Origin: Aromatoleum anaerobium
GTDB lineage: Bacteria; Pseudomonadota; Gammaproteobacteria; Burkholderiales; Rhodocyclaceae
Reading direction: 5' to 3'
NCBI RefSeq assembly: GCF_012910705.2
Contig: NZ_WTVG02000036.1
Coordinates: forward strand, 248,001-312,000
DNA: 64,000 nucleotides
Part shown: in pieces, positions 53,055 through 64,000 of the stretch
How positions within the stretch are numbered: the stretch's first letter is position 1
Layout: each line of letters opens with the position of its first letter
Notes under the pieces: generated by a model
Seen by the model: the letters and a program-made list of their open reading frames with translations, nothing else
Told to the model about the DNA's origin: nothing
Database searches by the model: none
Position numbers and translations under genes: made by a program

Positions 53055-53339
53055 TCATCCGGCGATATCGACGCGCTCGCGTAGCTCTTTGCCGGCCTTG
53101 AAGTGGGGCACGTACTTTTCCGGAACCAGAACCTTGTCCCCGGATTTCGGATTACGCCCCACCCTCGGCGGTCGATAGTTCAATGCAAAGCTGCCAAATC
53201 CCCGGATCTCGATGCGGTCCCCGCGCGCAAGCGCTTCGGACATCGCATCGATCACCATCTTGACCGCGTAATCGGCGTCTTTTGCGACCAGCTGTGGAAA
53301 ACGCGCAGCCAGCCTCGCAATCAGCTCCGATTTGGTCAT
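53055..53339 (-). CDS. ihfB: Integration host factor, beta subunit
   Basis: 94 residues from ATG 53337-53339 ([18 protein letters not shown]). [20 protein letters not shown] and [19 protein letters not shown] carry the DNA-binding arm. A TTG two codons earlier is possible but less likely. It partners IhfA (23133-23444) and follows rpsA by 12 bp, the standard order. Confidence 0.96.
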   Translation of the reverse strand: MTKSELIARLAARFPQLVAKDADYAVKMVIDAMSEALARGDRIEIRGFGSFALNYRPPRVGRNPKSGDKVLVPEKYVPHFKAGKELRERVDIAG

Positions 53340-53351
53340 ATCCAACCGGAT

Positions 53352-55061
53352 TTACTGCTTCTGCTCGTTGAGCTTGGCCTTCAGCAGCGCACCAAGGTTC
53401 GTGGTACCGCTGGCTGCGGAACTGTCCGATGCGAACTTCTGCATCGCGTCGCTCTGCTCGGCCTGGTCCTTGGCACGGATCGACAGGTTGATCGAACGCG
53501 TCTTGCGATCGACGTTGATGATCATGACCTCGACTTCCTGGCCTTCCTTCAGCACGGTCGTCAAGTCATCTACACGATGCGCAGCCGCTTCCGAAGCCCG
53601 CAGGTAGCCTTCGACATCCTCGTTCAGCGCGATCACCGCACCGCGCGCGTCGACCGATTTCACGGTGCCGCCGACGATGCTGTTTTTCTCGTGCGTCGCG
53701 ATGAAGTTCGTGAACGGGTCGCCTTCGAGTTGCTTCACGCCGAGCGAGATGCGCTCGCGCTCGACGTCGATCGCCAAGACGACAGCCTCGACTTCGTCGC
53801 CCTTCTTGAAGCGGCGCACAGCCTCTTCGCCAGTGTCGCTCCATGACAGGTCGGACAGGTGCACCAGGCCGTCGATGCCGCCGTCCAGACCGATGAACAC
53901 ACCGAAATCGGTGATCGACTTGATCTGGCCGCGGACCTTGTCGCCCTTCTTGTGATTGATCGCGAAATCATCCCACGGGTTGGACATGCACTGCTTCATG
54001 CCGAGCGAGATGCGGCGGCGGTCCTCGTCAATCTCGAGAATCATCACTTCGACTTCGTCGCCCAGCTGGACAACCTTCGTCGGATGGATGTTCTTGTTGG
54101 TCCAGTCCATCTCGGAGACGTGCACCAGGCCCTCGATGCCCTGCTCGACTTCGACGAACGCGCCGTAGTCGGTGATGTTCGTAACCTTGCCGAACAGGCG
54201 GGTGCCCTGCGGGTAGCGGCGAGCGATGCCGACCCACGGATCTTCGCCCAGTTGCTTGAGGCCCAGCGAGACGCGGTTCTTTTCCTGGTCGAACTTCAGC
54301 ACCTTGGCGTCGATCTCGTCGCCGACGTTGAGCACTTCGGACGGATGACGCACGCGGCGCCACGCCAGATCGGTGATGTGCAGCAGGCCGTCGATGCCGC
54401 CGAGGTCCACGAACGCACCGTAGTCGGTGATGTTCTTGACGATACCCTTGACGACCGTGCCTTCCTTGAGGTTCGCCAGCAGCTTTTCACGCTCTTCGCC
54501 CATTGTCTCTTCGAGCACCGCGCGGCGGGACACGACGACGTTGTTGCGCTTGCGGTCGAGCTTGATGACCTTGAACTCGAATTCCTTGCCTTCGTACGGC
54601 GACGTGTCCTTGACCGGACGCATGTCGACCAGCGAGCCCGGCAGGAACGCACGGATGCTGTTGGTCATGACCGTCAGGCCACCCTTGACGCGACCCGAAA
54701 TCAGGCCCTTCACCAGGGAGCCTTCGTTGAGCGCCTTTTCCAGATCGTTCCAGGCTGCGATCCGCTTCGCCTTCTCGCGCGACAGACGGGTTTCACCATA
54801 GCCGTCTTCCAACGCGTCGATGGCGACGTGGACGAAGTCACCGACCTTGACTTCGAGTTCGCCGCGGTCATCACGGAACTCTTCGATCGGCACATAGCTC
54901 TCGGACTTCAGGCCGGCATTCACGACGACAAAGTTGTGGTCGATGCTCACGACCTCGGCGGTGATTACCTCGCCGGAGCGCATCTCCTGACGCGCAAGAC
55001 TTTCTTCGAACAGGTCGGCAAAACTTTCCTGGAAATCGGAAACGGGGGTGGCAGTGGTCAT
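53352..55061 (-). CDS. rpsA: 30S ribosomal protein S1
   Basis: 569 residues with six S1 RNA-binding repeats, including the paired blocks [40 protein letters not shown] and [20 protein letters not shown]. It holds mRNA on the 30S subunit during initiation. ATG 55059-55061 ([10 protein letters not shown]) gives the usual length. It is 102 bp downstream of aroA-cmk. Confidence 0.98.
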   Translation of the reverse strand: MTTATPVSDFQESFADLFEESLARQEMRSGEVITAEVVSIDHNFVVVNAGLKSESYVPIEEFRDDRGELEVKVGDFVHVAIDALEDGYGETRLSREKAKRIAAWNDLEKALNEGSLVKGLISGRVKGGLTVMTNSIRAFLPGSLVDMRPVKDTSPYEGKEFEFKVIKLDRKRNNVVVSRRAVLEETMGEEREKLLANLKEGTVVKGIVKNITDYGAFVDLGGIDGLLHITDLAWRRVRHPSEVLNVGDEIDAKVLKFDQEKNRVSLGLKQLGEDPWVGIARRYPQGTRLFGKVTNITDYGAFVEVEQGIEGLVHVSEMDWTNKNIHPTKVVQLGDEVEVMILEIDEDRRRISLGMKQCMSNPWDDFAINHKKGDKVRGQIKSITDFGVFIGLDGGIDGLVHLSDLSWSDTGEEAVRRFKKGDEVEAVVLAIDVERERISLGVKQLEGDPFTNFIATHEKNSIVGGTVKSVDARGAVIALNEDVEGYLRASEAAAHRVDDLTTVLKEGQEVEVMIINVDRKTRSINLSIRAKDQAEQSDAMQKFASDSSAASGTTNLGALLKAKLNEQKQ

Positions 55062-55163
55062 AAAGAGTGAAGGTCCAAAAACCGCCCGAAAGCGGCTACC
55101 AGTAGAGGATTGAAAATCAGAAAACAAACTCTTGCGAGTCTGTTTCCCGCCTGCGGGAACGAT

Positions 55164-57104
55164 CTAAGAGCGGACCCGGTCGAGCACGAAACCGACCGCC
55201 TGCTCCACATTGACTTCCGTCGTATCCAGGAGCACCGCATCCGGCAATTTCTTCAAAGGAGCGACAGTGCGGGCGGCATCGCGCGCATCCCGTTCGTGAA
55301 GATCCTTTAAAAGACTTTCCATGCTAGCACCCATTCCTTTCTCCATCAACTGCTTATAGCGCCGCTGCGCGCGTGCCTCGACAGTCGCGGTGAGGAATAT
55401 CTTGACTGTCGCGTCCGGGAAAACGACCGAACCCATGTCGCGCCCTTCCGCAACGAGTCCGGGCGCACGACGGTAATCGCGCTGGCGATCGAGCAGGGCA
55501 GCACGCACCGCAGGCAATGCCGCCACCTGCGAGGCGCCGACCGAACATCTTTCGGTGCGGATAGCGTCGGTGACGTCCTCGTCGTCGAGCATCACTTGCG
55601 CTGCGCTGAAGCGGGCCGGCAACCGGGCAGCGAGCGCCGCGAGCGCCGGTTCATCGTCTAATGAAAGCTCCGAACGCATTGCCGCGAGCGCGACCAGGCG
55701 GTACAGCGAACCGCTGTCGAGGTAGTGGTAGCCCAGCGCGGCGGCGACGCGCGCTGCGACCGTGCCCTTGCCGGAGGCCGACGGTCCATCGATCGCGACG
55801 ACCGGGACAGGCCGGGTGATGCTGGCGAAACACTCGAAATAGGTCGGGAAAGTCTTATTCACGCATTTCGGATCATTGATGCGTACGCGGCAGCCGCCCA
55901 GGCTCACCAGCGAGAAGCACATCGCCATGCGGTGGTCATCGTAGGTGTCGATCGCGGCCGGCACGAGCTTCGCAGGCGGCGTGACGCGCAGGAAATCCGC
56001 GCCCTCCTCCACTATGGCGCCGACTTTGCGCAATTCTTTCGCCATCGCGGCGATGCGGTCAGTTTCCTTGACCCGCCAGCTTGCAATATTGCGCAGCGTG
56101 CACGAACCGTCGGCAAACAGCGCCGCGACGGCGAGCGTCATCGCAGCGTCGGGAATATGGTTCAGGTCGAGGTCGAACGCCTTCAGCCGCCCGCTCTCCG
56201 GCGCGCGCGCTTCGATCCAGTTATCGCCGATGTCGACCCGCGCGCCGAGTTCGGCGAGCGCCTCAGCGAAGCGCACGTCGCCTTGGATGCTGCTGCGGCC
56301 CACGCCTTCGACGCGAACCGGCCCGCCCCCGATCGCACCCGCGGCAAGAAAGTACGAAGCCGACGAGGCGTCCCCTTCGACGAACACCCTGCCGGGGCTG
56401 CGGTAGCGGGCACCGCTGGGAACGATAAAACGTGTCCACCCCTCACGCTGCACCTCGACGCCGAAGCGGGCCATCAGATCGAGCGTGATCGAGATGTACG
56501 GCTTCGAGATCAGTTCGCCGACGACTTCGATCGTGGTCCGGGTTCCGGTGAGCGGCAAGGCCATCAGCAGCGCGGTGAGGAACTGGCTCGAAACGTCGCC
56601 GCGCACGCGCAGCACACCGCCAGGACGAATCGTGGCGGGCAGGATATGCAGCGGCGGGAAGCCTTCGATACCGAGATAGCGCACATCCGCACCGATCTGC
56701 CGCAGGCCGTCGACGAGATCGCCGATCGGCCGCTCATGCATCCGCGGCACCCCCGTCAGGCGGTATTCGCCGCCCGACAGCGCGAGCGCGGCAGTCAGAG
56801 GACGGAACGCCGTGCCGGCATTGCCCAGGAACAGGTCCGCGGCCTTGACCGGAAAGGGCCCGGCGACGCCGTCGACCCGATAGTGGTCGCTGTCGCCCTC
56901 GCGTGCCCACGAGACGCCCAGCGTGCGCAGCGCGTCGAGCATCCGCTCGACGTCGTCGGAGGCGAGCAGGTCGCGGATTTCCGTGCGTCCCTCGGCCAGG
57001 GCGGCAAGCAGCAAAGTGCGGTTCGAGATGCTCTTCGAGCCCGGCAGACGCACCCGCCCCGTGGCATCGAGCATCGGCGGAAGGTCGAGAAAGTCTATGG
57101 TCAT
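55164..57104 (-). CDS. aroA-cmk: Fused EPSP synthase (AroA) and cytidylate kinase (Cmk)
   Basis: 646 residues. Residues about 1-425 are 5-enolpyruvylshikimate-3-phosphate synthase ([57 protein letters not shown]). Residues about 430-646 are cytidylate kinase with P-loop [13 protein letters not shown]. The two act in unrelated pathways (aromatic amino acids; CMP/dCMP phosphorylation) but adjacent genes are fused in many betaproteobacteria. There is no stop or frameshift at the joint ([13 protein letters not shown]). It overlaps tyrA by four bases. Confidence 0.96.
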   Translation of the reverse strand: MTIDFLDLPPMLDATGRVRLPGSKSISNRTLLLAALAEGRTEIRDLLASDDVERMLDALRTLGVSWAREGDSDHYRVDGVAGPFPVKAADLFLGNAGTAFRPLTAALALSGGEYRLTGVPRMHERPIGDLVDGLRQIGADVRYLGIEGFPPLHILPATIRPGGVLRVRGDVSSQFLTALLMALPLTGTRTTIEVVGELISKPYISITLDLMARFGVEVQREGWTRFIVPSGARYRSPGRVFVEGDASSASYFLAAGAIGGGPVRVEGVGRSSIQGDVRFAEALAELGARVDIGDNWIEARAPESGRLKAFDLDLNHIPDAAMTLAVAALFADGSCTLRNIASWRVKETDRIAAMAKELRKVGAIVEEGADFLRVTPPAKLVPAAIDTYDDHRMAMCFSLVSLGGCRVRINDPKCVNKTFPTYFECFASITRPVPVVAIDGPSASGKGTVAARVAAALGYHYLDSGSLYRLVALAAMRSELSLDDEPALAALAARLPARFSAAQVMLDDEDVTDAIRTERCSVGASQVAALPAVRAALLDRQRDYRRAPGLVAEGRDMGSVVFPDATVKIFLTATVEARAQRRYKQLMEKGMGASMESLLKDLHERDARDAARTVAPLKKLPDAVLLDTTEVNVEQAVGFVLDRVRS

Positions 57105-58003
57105 TCAGGCGTCGGAACAGCGTTGGGGGCGGTGGAGAATTGCTCGGCCCACGCGTTGCGGGCGTGGCGCGCCTCGGCGAACAGTTGCTCGAGCCGGTCG
57201 CCGTCAGCGGACAAGAGCAGCGCCCGAAGGTATGCTAGCTCGGCAAGATACTGGTCCAGTTCGCCCAGCAGCGCCTGCCTGTTTGCGATGCAGATATCCC
57301 GCCACATCTCCGGATGGCTGCCCGCAATGCGCGTGAAGTCGCGGAAGCCGCTCGCGGCGTACCCGAACAGCTGTTCGGCGTTCGGCCGTCCGGCAAGGTC
57401 GTGCACCAGCCCGAACGCCAGCAGATGTGGCAGGTGACTGACCGCGGCGAACACCCGATCGTGCTCTTGCGGTGGCATCTCGTACATCAGCGCCCCGCAC
57501 GCCTCCCACGCCTCGCGCACGCGCAGCACCGCGCCCGGCTCGTTTTCCGGCAGCGGCGTGACGACGACTTTCCTGCCGTCGTACAGGCCGGCGAATGCCG
57601 CCTCGACACCACTGCACTCGGCGCCGGCGATCGGGTGCGCCGGGACAACGTACGGCAGATGGCCGGGAAGATGGCGGTAGATCGCCTCGATGACATCGCG
57701 CTTGGTACTGCCCGCGTCCGTGACTACCGTTCCCGGCACCAGATGTGGCGCCATCGCCGCCATCACCGCATCCATCTGCCCGACCGGGGTGGCCAGCAGG
57801 ACGAAATCGGCGCCGTCCAGCGCGTCGGCCCAGCCGGCGGCCGCCTTGTCGACGACTCCCAACGCCACTGCGCGGGCAAGCGATGCCGGCCTGCGGCCGA
57901 TCCCGACGATACGCCTGACAAGTCCGGCCCGGCGCAGCGCCAGCGCGAACGAACCGCCAATCAGGCCGACGCCGCAGACGACCAGCTTGTCGATCATGAC
58001 CAT
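57101..58003 (-). CDS. tyrA: Prephenate dehydrogenase
   Basis: 300 residues. Rossmann motif [29 protein letters not shown] and the substrate region [14 protein letters not shown]. It converts prephenate to 4-hydroxyphenylpyruvate for tyrosine. No chorismate mutase or ACT domain is attached. ATG 58001-58003 (MVMIDKLV) is preferred; MIDKLV two codons later is also possible. Confidence 0.94.
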   Translation of the reverse strand: MVMIDKLVVCGVGLIGGSFALALRRAGLVRRIVGIGRRPASLARAVALGVVDKAAAGWADALDGADFVLLATPVGQMDAVMAAMAPHLVPGTVVTDAGSTKRDVIEAIYRHLPGHLPYVVPAHPIAGAECSGVEAAFAGLYDGRKVVVTPLPENEPGAVLRVREAWEACGALMYEMPPQEHDRVFAAVSHLPHLLAFGLVHDLAGRPNAEQLFGYAASGFRDFTRIAGSHPEMWRDICIANRQALLGELDQYLAELAYLRALLLSADGDRLEQLFAEARHARNAWAEQFSTAPNAVPTPE

Positions 58004-58022
58004 TGCCTGCACCTTGCCTGTT

Positions 58023-59120
58023 TCATGCGAGCGCCTGCCGGAGGGCGGTGATGAAGCGGGCGTTTTCTTCGGGCAGGCCGATCGAAACACGCAGCCATTC
58101 GGGCATGCCGTAGCCGCCGATCGGCCGCACGATGACGCCTTGTTTCAGCAGCGCCAGATTCACCGCCGCTGCATTGCCGACCCTGAACGTGACGAAATTG
58201 CCCGCCGACGGAATCCATTCCAGCGCGAGTTCGGCCAGCGCCTCGATAATCTGCGCCATGCCGCGCCGATTGACGTCGGCACTGCGGGCGAGAAATTCCT
58301 CGTCGGCGAGCGCAGCCGTCGCCGCCGCGAGCGCCACGCTGTTGACGTTGAACGGCTGGCGGACGCGGTTCATCAGGTCGACGACATCGGGGTGCCCGAT
58401 GCCGTAGCCGACGCGCAGGCCCGCCATGCCGTATGCTTTCGACATGGTTCGGGAAACGAGCAGGTTCGGAAAGCGCGGCAACCACGAGAGACTGTCGTAA
58501 CGCTGCTGTTCGGACAGGTATTCGGTGTAGGCCTCGTCCAGCACGACGAGCACATCGGACGGCACCCGGGCGAGGAAAGCCTCGAGCTCGCTGCCGTCGA
58601 CGAAGGTGCCGGTCGGATTGTTCGGATTCGCAATGAACACGATCCGCGTGTCGGTCGCGACCGCGGCTGCCATTGCGGCCAGATCGTGTCCGTAAGCCCG
58701 CGCCGGCACCTCGATGCCACGCGCGCCCATTGCGTTGGTCGCGAGCGGATAGACGGCGAATGCGTGCTGCGAGAACACTGCAGAACTGCCGGGGGCGAGG
58801 TACGCATGCGCGGCGAGCTCGAGGACGTCGTTCGAACCGTTGCCGAGCACGATCTGGTCGGGCTGCACGCCGAAGCGCGCACACAGCGCCGCCTTCAGTT
58901 CGAAACCATTGCCGTCCGGGTAACGCTCGATGTCGACGAGCGCCGCCACCGCGGCTTCCTTGGCCCGCACGCTCATGCCGAGCGGATTCTCGTTGGACGC
59001 CAGCTTGACGATGCTGGCCTCGGGAATCCCCATTTCCCGCGCCAGTTCCCCGATCGGCTTGCCGGGCGGATAGGGCGTGATTGCATGGATGTAATCGGGG
59101 GCCTTGCTGGCTACGCTCAT
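58023..59120 (-). CDS. hisC: Histidinol-phosphate/aromatic aminotransferase
   Basis: 365 residues, fold-type I aminotransferase. KLASNENPLGMS, ANPNNPTGTF, DEAYTEYL and the PLP lysine in SRTMSKAYGMAGLRVGYG are visible. Its position between tyrA and pheA suggests it transaminates prephenate-derived keto acids as well as, or instead of, imidazoleacetol phosphate. Confidence 0.92.
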   Translation of the reverse strand: MSVASKAPDYIHAITPYPPGKPIGELAREMGIPEASIVKLASNENPLGMSVRAKEAAVAALVDIERYPDGNGFELKAALCARFGVQPDQIVLGNGSNDVLELAAHAYLAPGSSAVFSQHAFAVYPLATNAMGARGIEVPARAYGHDLAAMAAAVATDTRIVFIANPNNPTGTFVDGSELEAFLARVPSDVLVVLDEAYTEYLSEQQRYDSLSWLPRFPNLLVSRTMSKAYGMAGLRVGYGIGHPDVVDLMNRVRQPFNVNSVALAAATAALADEEFLARSADVNRRGMAQIIEALAELALEWIPSAGNFVTFRVGNAAAVNLALLKQGVIVRPIGGYGMPEWLRVSIGLPEENARFITALRQALA

Positions 59121-59151
59121 TGCGATCTCCTGATTGTCGTTGCCGCGCCGG

Positions 59152-60216
59152 TCAGATCACCGCCACCGGATAGGATCCCAACACCTTGACGAACCCTGCA
59201 CGTTCGTTGAGTTCCTTCAAGGCCGCGGCCACCTCCGGGTCTTCGCGGTGCCCTTCGATGTCCATGTAGAACACGTACTCCCACAATCCGCCGCGCGCCG
59301 GACGGGATTGCAGCTTGCTCATGCTGACACCGTGCTTCGCCAGCGGTTCGAGCAATGCATGCATCGCGCCCGGCCGGTTCGGCGCCGAGCACACCAGCGA
59401 GGTCTTGTCCTGGCCGGAGCGGTCCGCGTCGTGGTGCGCGATAACGAGAAAGCACGTGGTGTTGTTCGGATCGTCCTCGATGTTCGCGGCCAGCACGTCG
59501 AGGCCGTACAGTTCGGCGGCCGCCTCGCCTGCGATCGCGCACGATTCGGCATCTTCAGATGCCAAGCGCGCCGCCTCGGCGTTGCTCGCGACCGGTACGC
59601 GCGAAAGCGACGGCAAATTGCGGTTCAGCCACTCGTGGCACTGGGCGAGCGATTGGGCGTGTGAATACAGCCGCTTGGCCGCGCCGATGCCGGCGGCTTT
59701 CGACAGCAGGTGTTGATGGATCCGCAGTTTGACTTCACCGCAGATCTGCAACGGATTCTCGAGCAGCAGGTCGAGCGTGCCGCCGACCACCCCTTCGGTC
59801 GAGTTCTCGACCGGCACGACGCCGTAGTCCACATTGCCGGCTTCGACCGCGCGAAAGACCTCATCAATCGTAGACGTCGGCACGAAGTTTGGCGCCGAGC
59901 CGAAATGCTTGCGCGACGCGCTCTCCGAAAAGGTCCCCGCCGGCCCGAGGTAGGCGACCCTGAGCGGCCGTTCGAGCGCGAGGCACGCCGACATGATTTC
60001 GCGGAAGATCCGCTGCACCGCCAGATCCGGCAACGGCCCGGGATTGGCAGCGCCGAGGCGGCGCAGCACCTGCGCCTCGCGCTCGGGGCGATATACGTTG
60101 CCCTGCTTGATCTCGCCGACGCGCTGCGCGTTGCGGGCGCGTTCTGCAAGGCGGACGAGGATTTCCTCGTCGAGGCGGTCGATGTTCTTCCTGAGGTTCA
60201 GCAGTTCGTCACTCAT
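59152..60216 (-). CDS. pheA: Bifunctional chorismate mutase/prephenate dehydratase
   Basis: 354 residues. AroQ chorismate mutase helix bundle at about 1-85 (LRKNIDRLDEEILVRLAERA), prephenate dehydratase at about 95-270 (YLGPAGTFSESASRKHFG, VVPVENSTEGVVGGTLDLL) and a C-terminal ACT domain (LQSRPARGGLWEYVFYMDI) for phenylalanine feedback. It lies between serC and hisC. Confidence 0.96.
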   Translation of the reverse strand: MSDELLNLRKNIDRLDEEILVRLAERARNAQRVGEIKQGNVYRPEREAQVLRRLGAANPGPLPDLAVQRIFREIMSACLALERPLRVAYLGPAGTFSESASRKHFGSAPNFVPTSTIDEVFRAVEAGNVDYGVVPVENSTEGVVGGTLDLLLENPLQICGEVKLRIHQHLLSKAAGIGAAKRLYSHAQSLAQCHEWLNRNLPSLSRVPVASNAEAARLASEDAESCAIAGEAAAELYGLDVLAANIEDDPNNTTCFLVIAHHDADRSGQDKTSLVCSAPNRPGAMHALLEPLAKHGVSMSKLQSRPARGGLWEYVFYMDIEGHREDPEVAAALKELNERAGFVKVLGSYPVAVI

Positions 60217-60240
60217 GCTCGCCCTTTCAGCCGTCCGTGT

Positions 60241-61341
60241 TCAACCGTTTCGCGCGGAAAAATCCCGCATGTAATCAACCAGCGCCTGCACTCCGGCGAA
60301 CGGCATCGCGTTATAGATCGATGCGCGCATCCCGCCGACCGACTTGTGCCCCTTGAGCTGGGTCAGTCCAGCGGCCTTCGCCCCGGCGAGGAAAGGGTCG
60401 TTGAGCGCGTCGTCGCGCAGCAGGAACGGGATGTTCATCCGCGAGCGGCTGTCGTGCTCGACGCGGTTCTCGTAAAAGTCGCTGGCGTCGAGAAAATCGT
60501 AGAGCAGGTCCGACTTCGCGATGTTGTTCGCCTCGACCGCCGCGAGGCCGCCCTGCGCCTTGAGCCAGCGGAATACAAGTCCGGCGATGTAGATCGCGTA
60601 GGTCGGCGGAGTGTTGAGCATCGATCCGTTCTCCGCCATCACGCGATAATCCATGATCGTCGGTGTCACCGGCGAAGCATGGCCGAGCAGGTCCTCGCGC
60701 ACGATGACGACGACCAGCCCGGAAGGACCGATGTTTTTTTGTGCCCCGGCATAGATCAGGCCGTAGCGGCCGATGTCGAGCGGGCGCGACAGAATATGCG
60801 ACGACATGTCGGCGACCAGCGGCACGCCGGTGTCCGGCAACCGGCTGACTTCGCGCAGCTCAACGCCGTGGATCGTCTCGTTGGTGCATAGATGCAGATA
60901 GCGCGCCCGCGGGTCGAGGTCGAGTTCTTCCGTGCGCAGCAGGCGCGTGAATCCGGCAGTCTCCGTGGAGCCGGCGAGCCGGACTGCGCCGCCGAGCGCG
61001 CCGACCAGATGCTTCGCTTCGCCGTAAGCCTTCTTCGACCAGGTCCCAGTCACGAGATAGTCGGCCGACCCTCCGGCGAGCAGATTCATGGGGATCTGCG
61101 CGAACTGCTGCGTCGCACCACCCTGCAGGAACAGCACGCGGTAGTTGTCCGGAATCGCCAGCAGCTCGCGCAAATCCGCTTCGGCCTGTGCGACGATCGA
61201 CGTGAACTCCTTGCCGCGATGGCTCATTTCCATCACGCCGCAACCCACGCCATGCCAGTCGAGCATCTCTTCGGCGGCCTGGCGCAGCACCGGCTCGGGC
61301 AGCGCCGCGGGTCCGGCGCTGAAGTTGTATATACGTGTCAT
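60241..61341 (-). CDS. serC: Phosphoserine aminotransferase
   Basis: 366 residues from ATG 61339-61341 ([19 protein letters not shown]). [17 protein letters not shown] and the PLP lysine region [19 protein letters not shown] are visible. It acts in serine and pyridoxal phosphate synthesis. It is 25 bp after gyrA and 24 bp before pheA. Confidence 0.97.
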   Translation of the reverse strand: MTRIYNFSAGPAALPEPVLRQAAEEMLDWHGVGCGVMEMSHRGKEFTSIVAQAEADLRELLAIPDNYRVLFLQGGATQQFAQIPMNLLAGGSADYLVTGTWSKKAYGEAKHLVGALGGAVRLAGSTETAGFTRLLRTEELDLDPRARYLHLCTNETIHGVELREVSRLPDTGVPLVADMSSHILSRPLDIGRYGLIYAGAQKNIGPSGLVVVIVREDLLGHASPVTPTIMDYRVMAENGSMLNTPPTYAIYIAGLVFRWLKAQGGLAAVEANNIAKSDLLYDFLDASDFYENRVEHDSRSRMNIPFLLRDDALNDPFLAGAKAAGLTQLKGHKSVGGMRASIYNAMPFAGVQALVDYMRDFSARNG

Positions 61342-61366
61342 CGTCTGGAACTCCCCCTTCGCGGTC

Positions 61367-63997
<2,631 letters not shown>

Positions 63998-64000
63998 TTA

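Noticed and set aside
55164-57104. Sequencing error joining aroA and cmk
   Set aside because: The joint is in frame with no lost stop context, and this fusion is common in betaproteobacteria.

Overview
The window is about 64 kb of high-GC bacterial chromosome. The gene content points to a denitrifying betaproteobacterium of the Rhodocyclales/Zoogloeaceae type (Azoarcus, Aromatoleum, Thauera). The evidence is an aroA-cmk fusion inside a gyrA-serC-pheA-hisC-tyrA-aroA/cmk-rpsA-ihfB-lapAB chain, an ATC-initiated infC in infC-rpmI-rplT-pheST-ihfA, haem cd1 nitrite reductases, and a PEP-CTERM/exosortase-type acyltransferase. The genus assignment is inference. I see no phage, insertion sequence, CRISPR array or rRNA.

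Layout. 1-4.7 kb: start of a dimer-type isocitrate dehydrogenase, a second monomeric isocitrate dehydrogenase, and the divergent kinase/phosphatase aceK. 4.7-11.8 kb: housekeeping genes (NUDIX hydrolase, dut, coaBC, radC, rplU-rpmA-obgE, proB, an HDOD protein). 11.8-15.9 kb: a LuxI-like PEP-CTERM acyltransferase divergent from a 930-residue carrier protein/acyl-AMP ligase/acyltransferase fusion, followed by a (TC)n(GC)n microsatellite. 16-22.6 kb: an allantoin catabolic island (FadR-type regulator, racemase, NCS1 permease and PuuE allantoinase on minus; allantoicase and ureidoglycolate lyase on plus). It ends in a scar made of fragments of three genes: a urea/amide channel, tartronate semialdehyde reductase and pyruvate kinase. 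22.6-30.4 kb: tRNA-Pro(GGG), merR, ihfA, pheT, pheS, rplT, rpmI, infC, thrS, tRNA-Val(GAC). 30.5-31.7 kb: an exported msrA-msrB pair.

31.7-45.3 kb is a compact denitrification locus for cytochrome cd1 nitrite reductase and haem d1. On the minus strand lie nirC-nirF-nirDL-nirG-nirH, then nirS-nirT-nirB-cupredoxin, then nirJ-nirN. On the plus strand lie nirE and a second nirS. The two NirS proteins belong to different sequence types, one like Pseudomonas stutzeri and one like P. aeruginosa/Paracoccus. Three FNR/Dnr-like boxes, each placed 22-23 bp from a -10-like hexamer, stand before the transcription units. Two of these promoter regions are near copies of each other.

45.3-64 kb: a small stress-type membrane protein, a DnaQ-like exonuclease, the ydbH-ynbE-ydbL envelope-lipid operon, cysM, a UDP-glucose dehydrogenase, lapB-lapA, ihfB, rpsA, aroA-cmk, tyrA, hisC, pheA, serC and gyrA, all on the minus strand. 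The most unusual features are the decayed glyoxylate genes beside an intact allantoin pathway, the two-type nirS locus with its duplicated bidirectional promoter, the lipid-ligase fusion paired with the PEP-CTERM acyltransferase, and several short tandem repeats at promoters or start codons.
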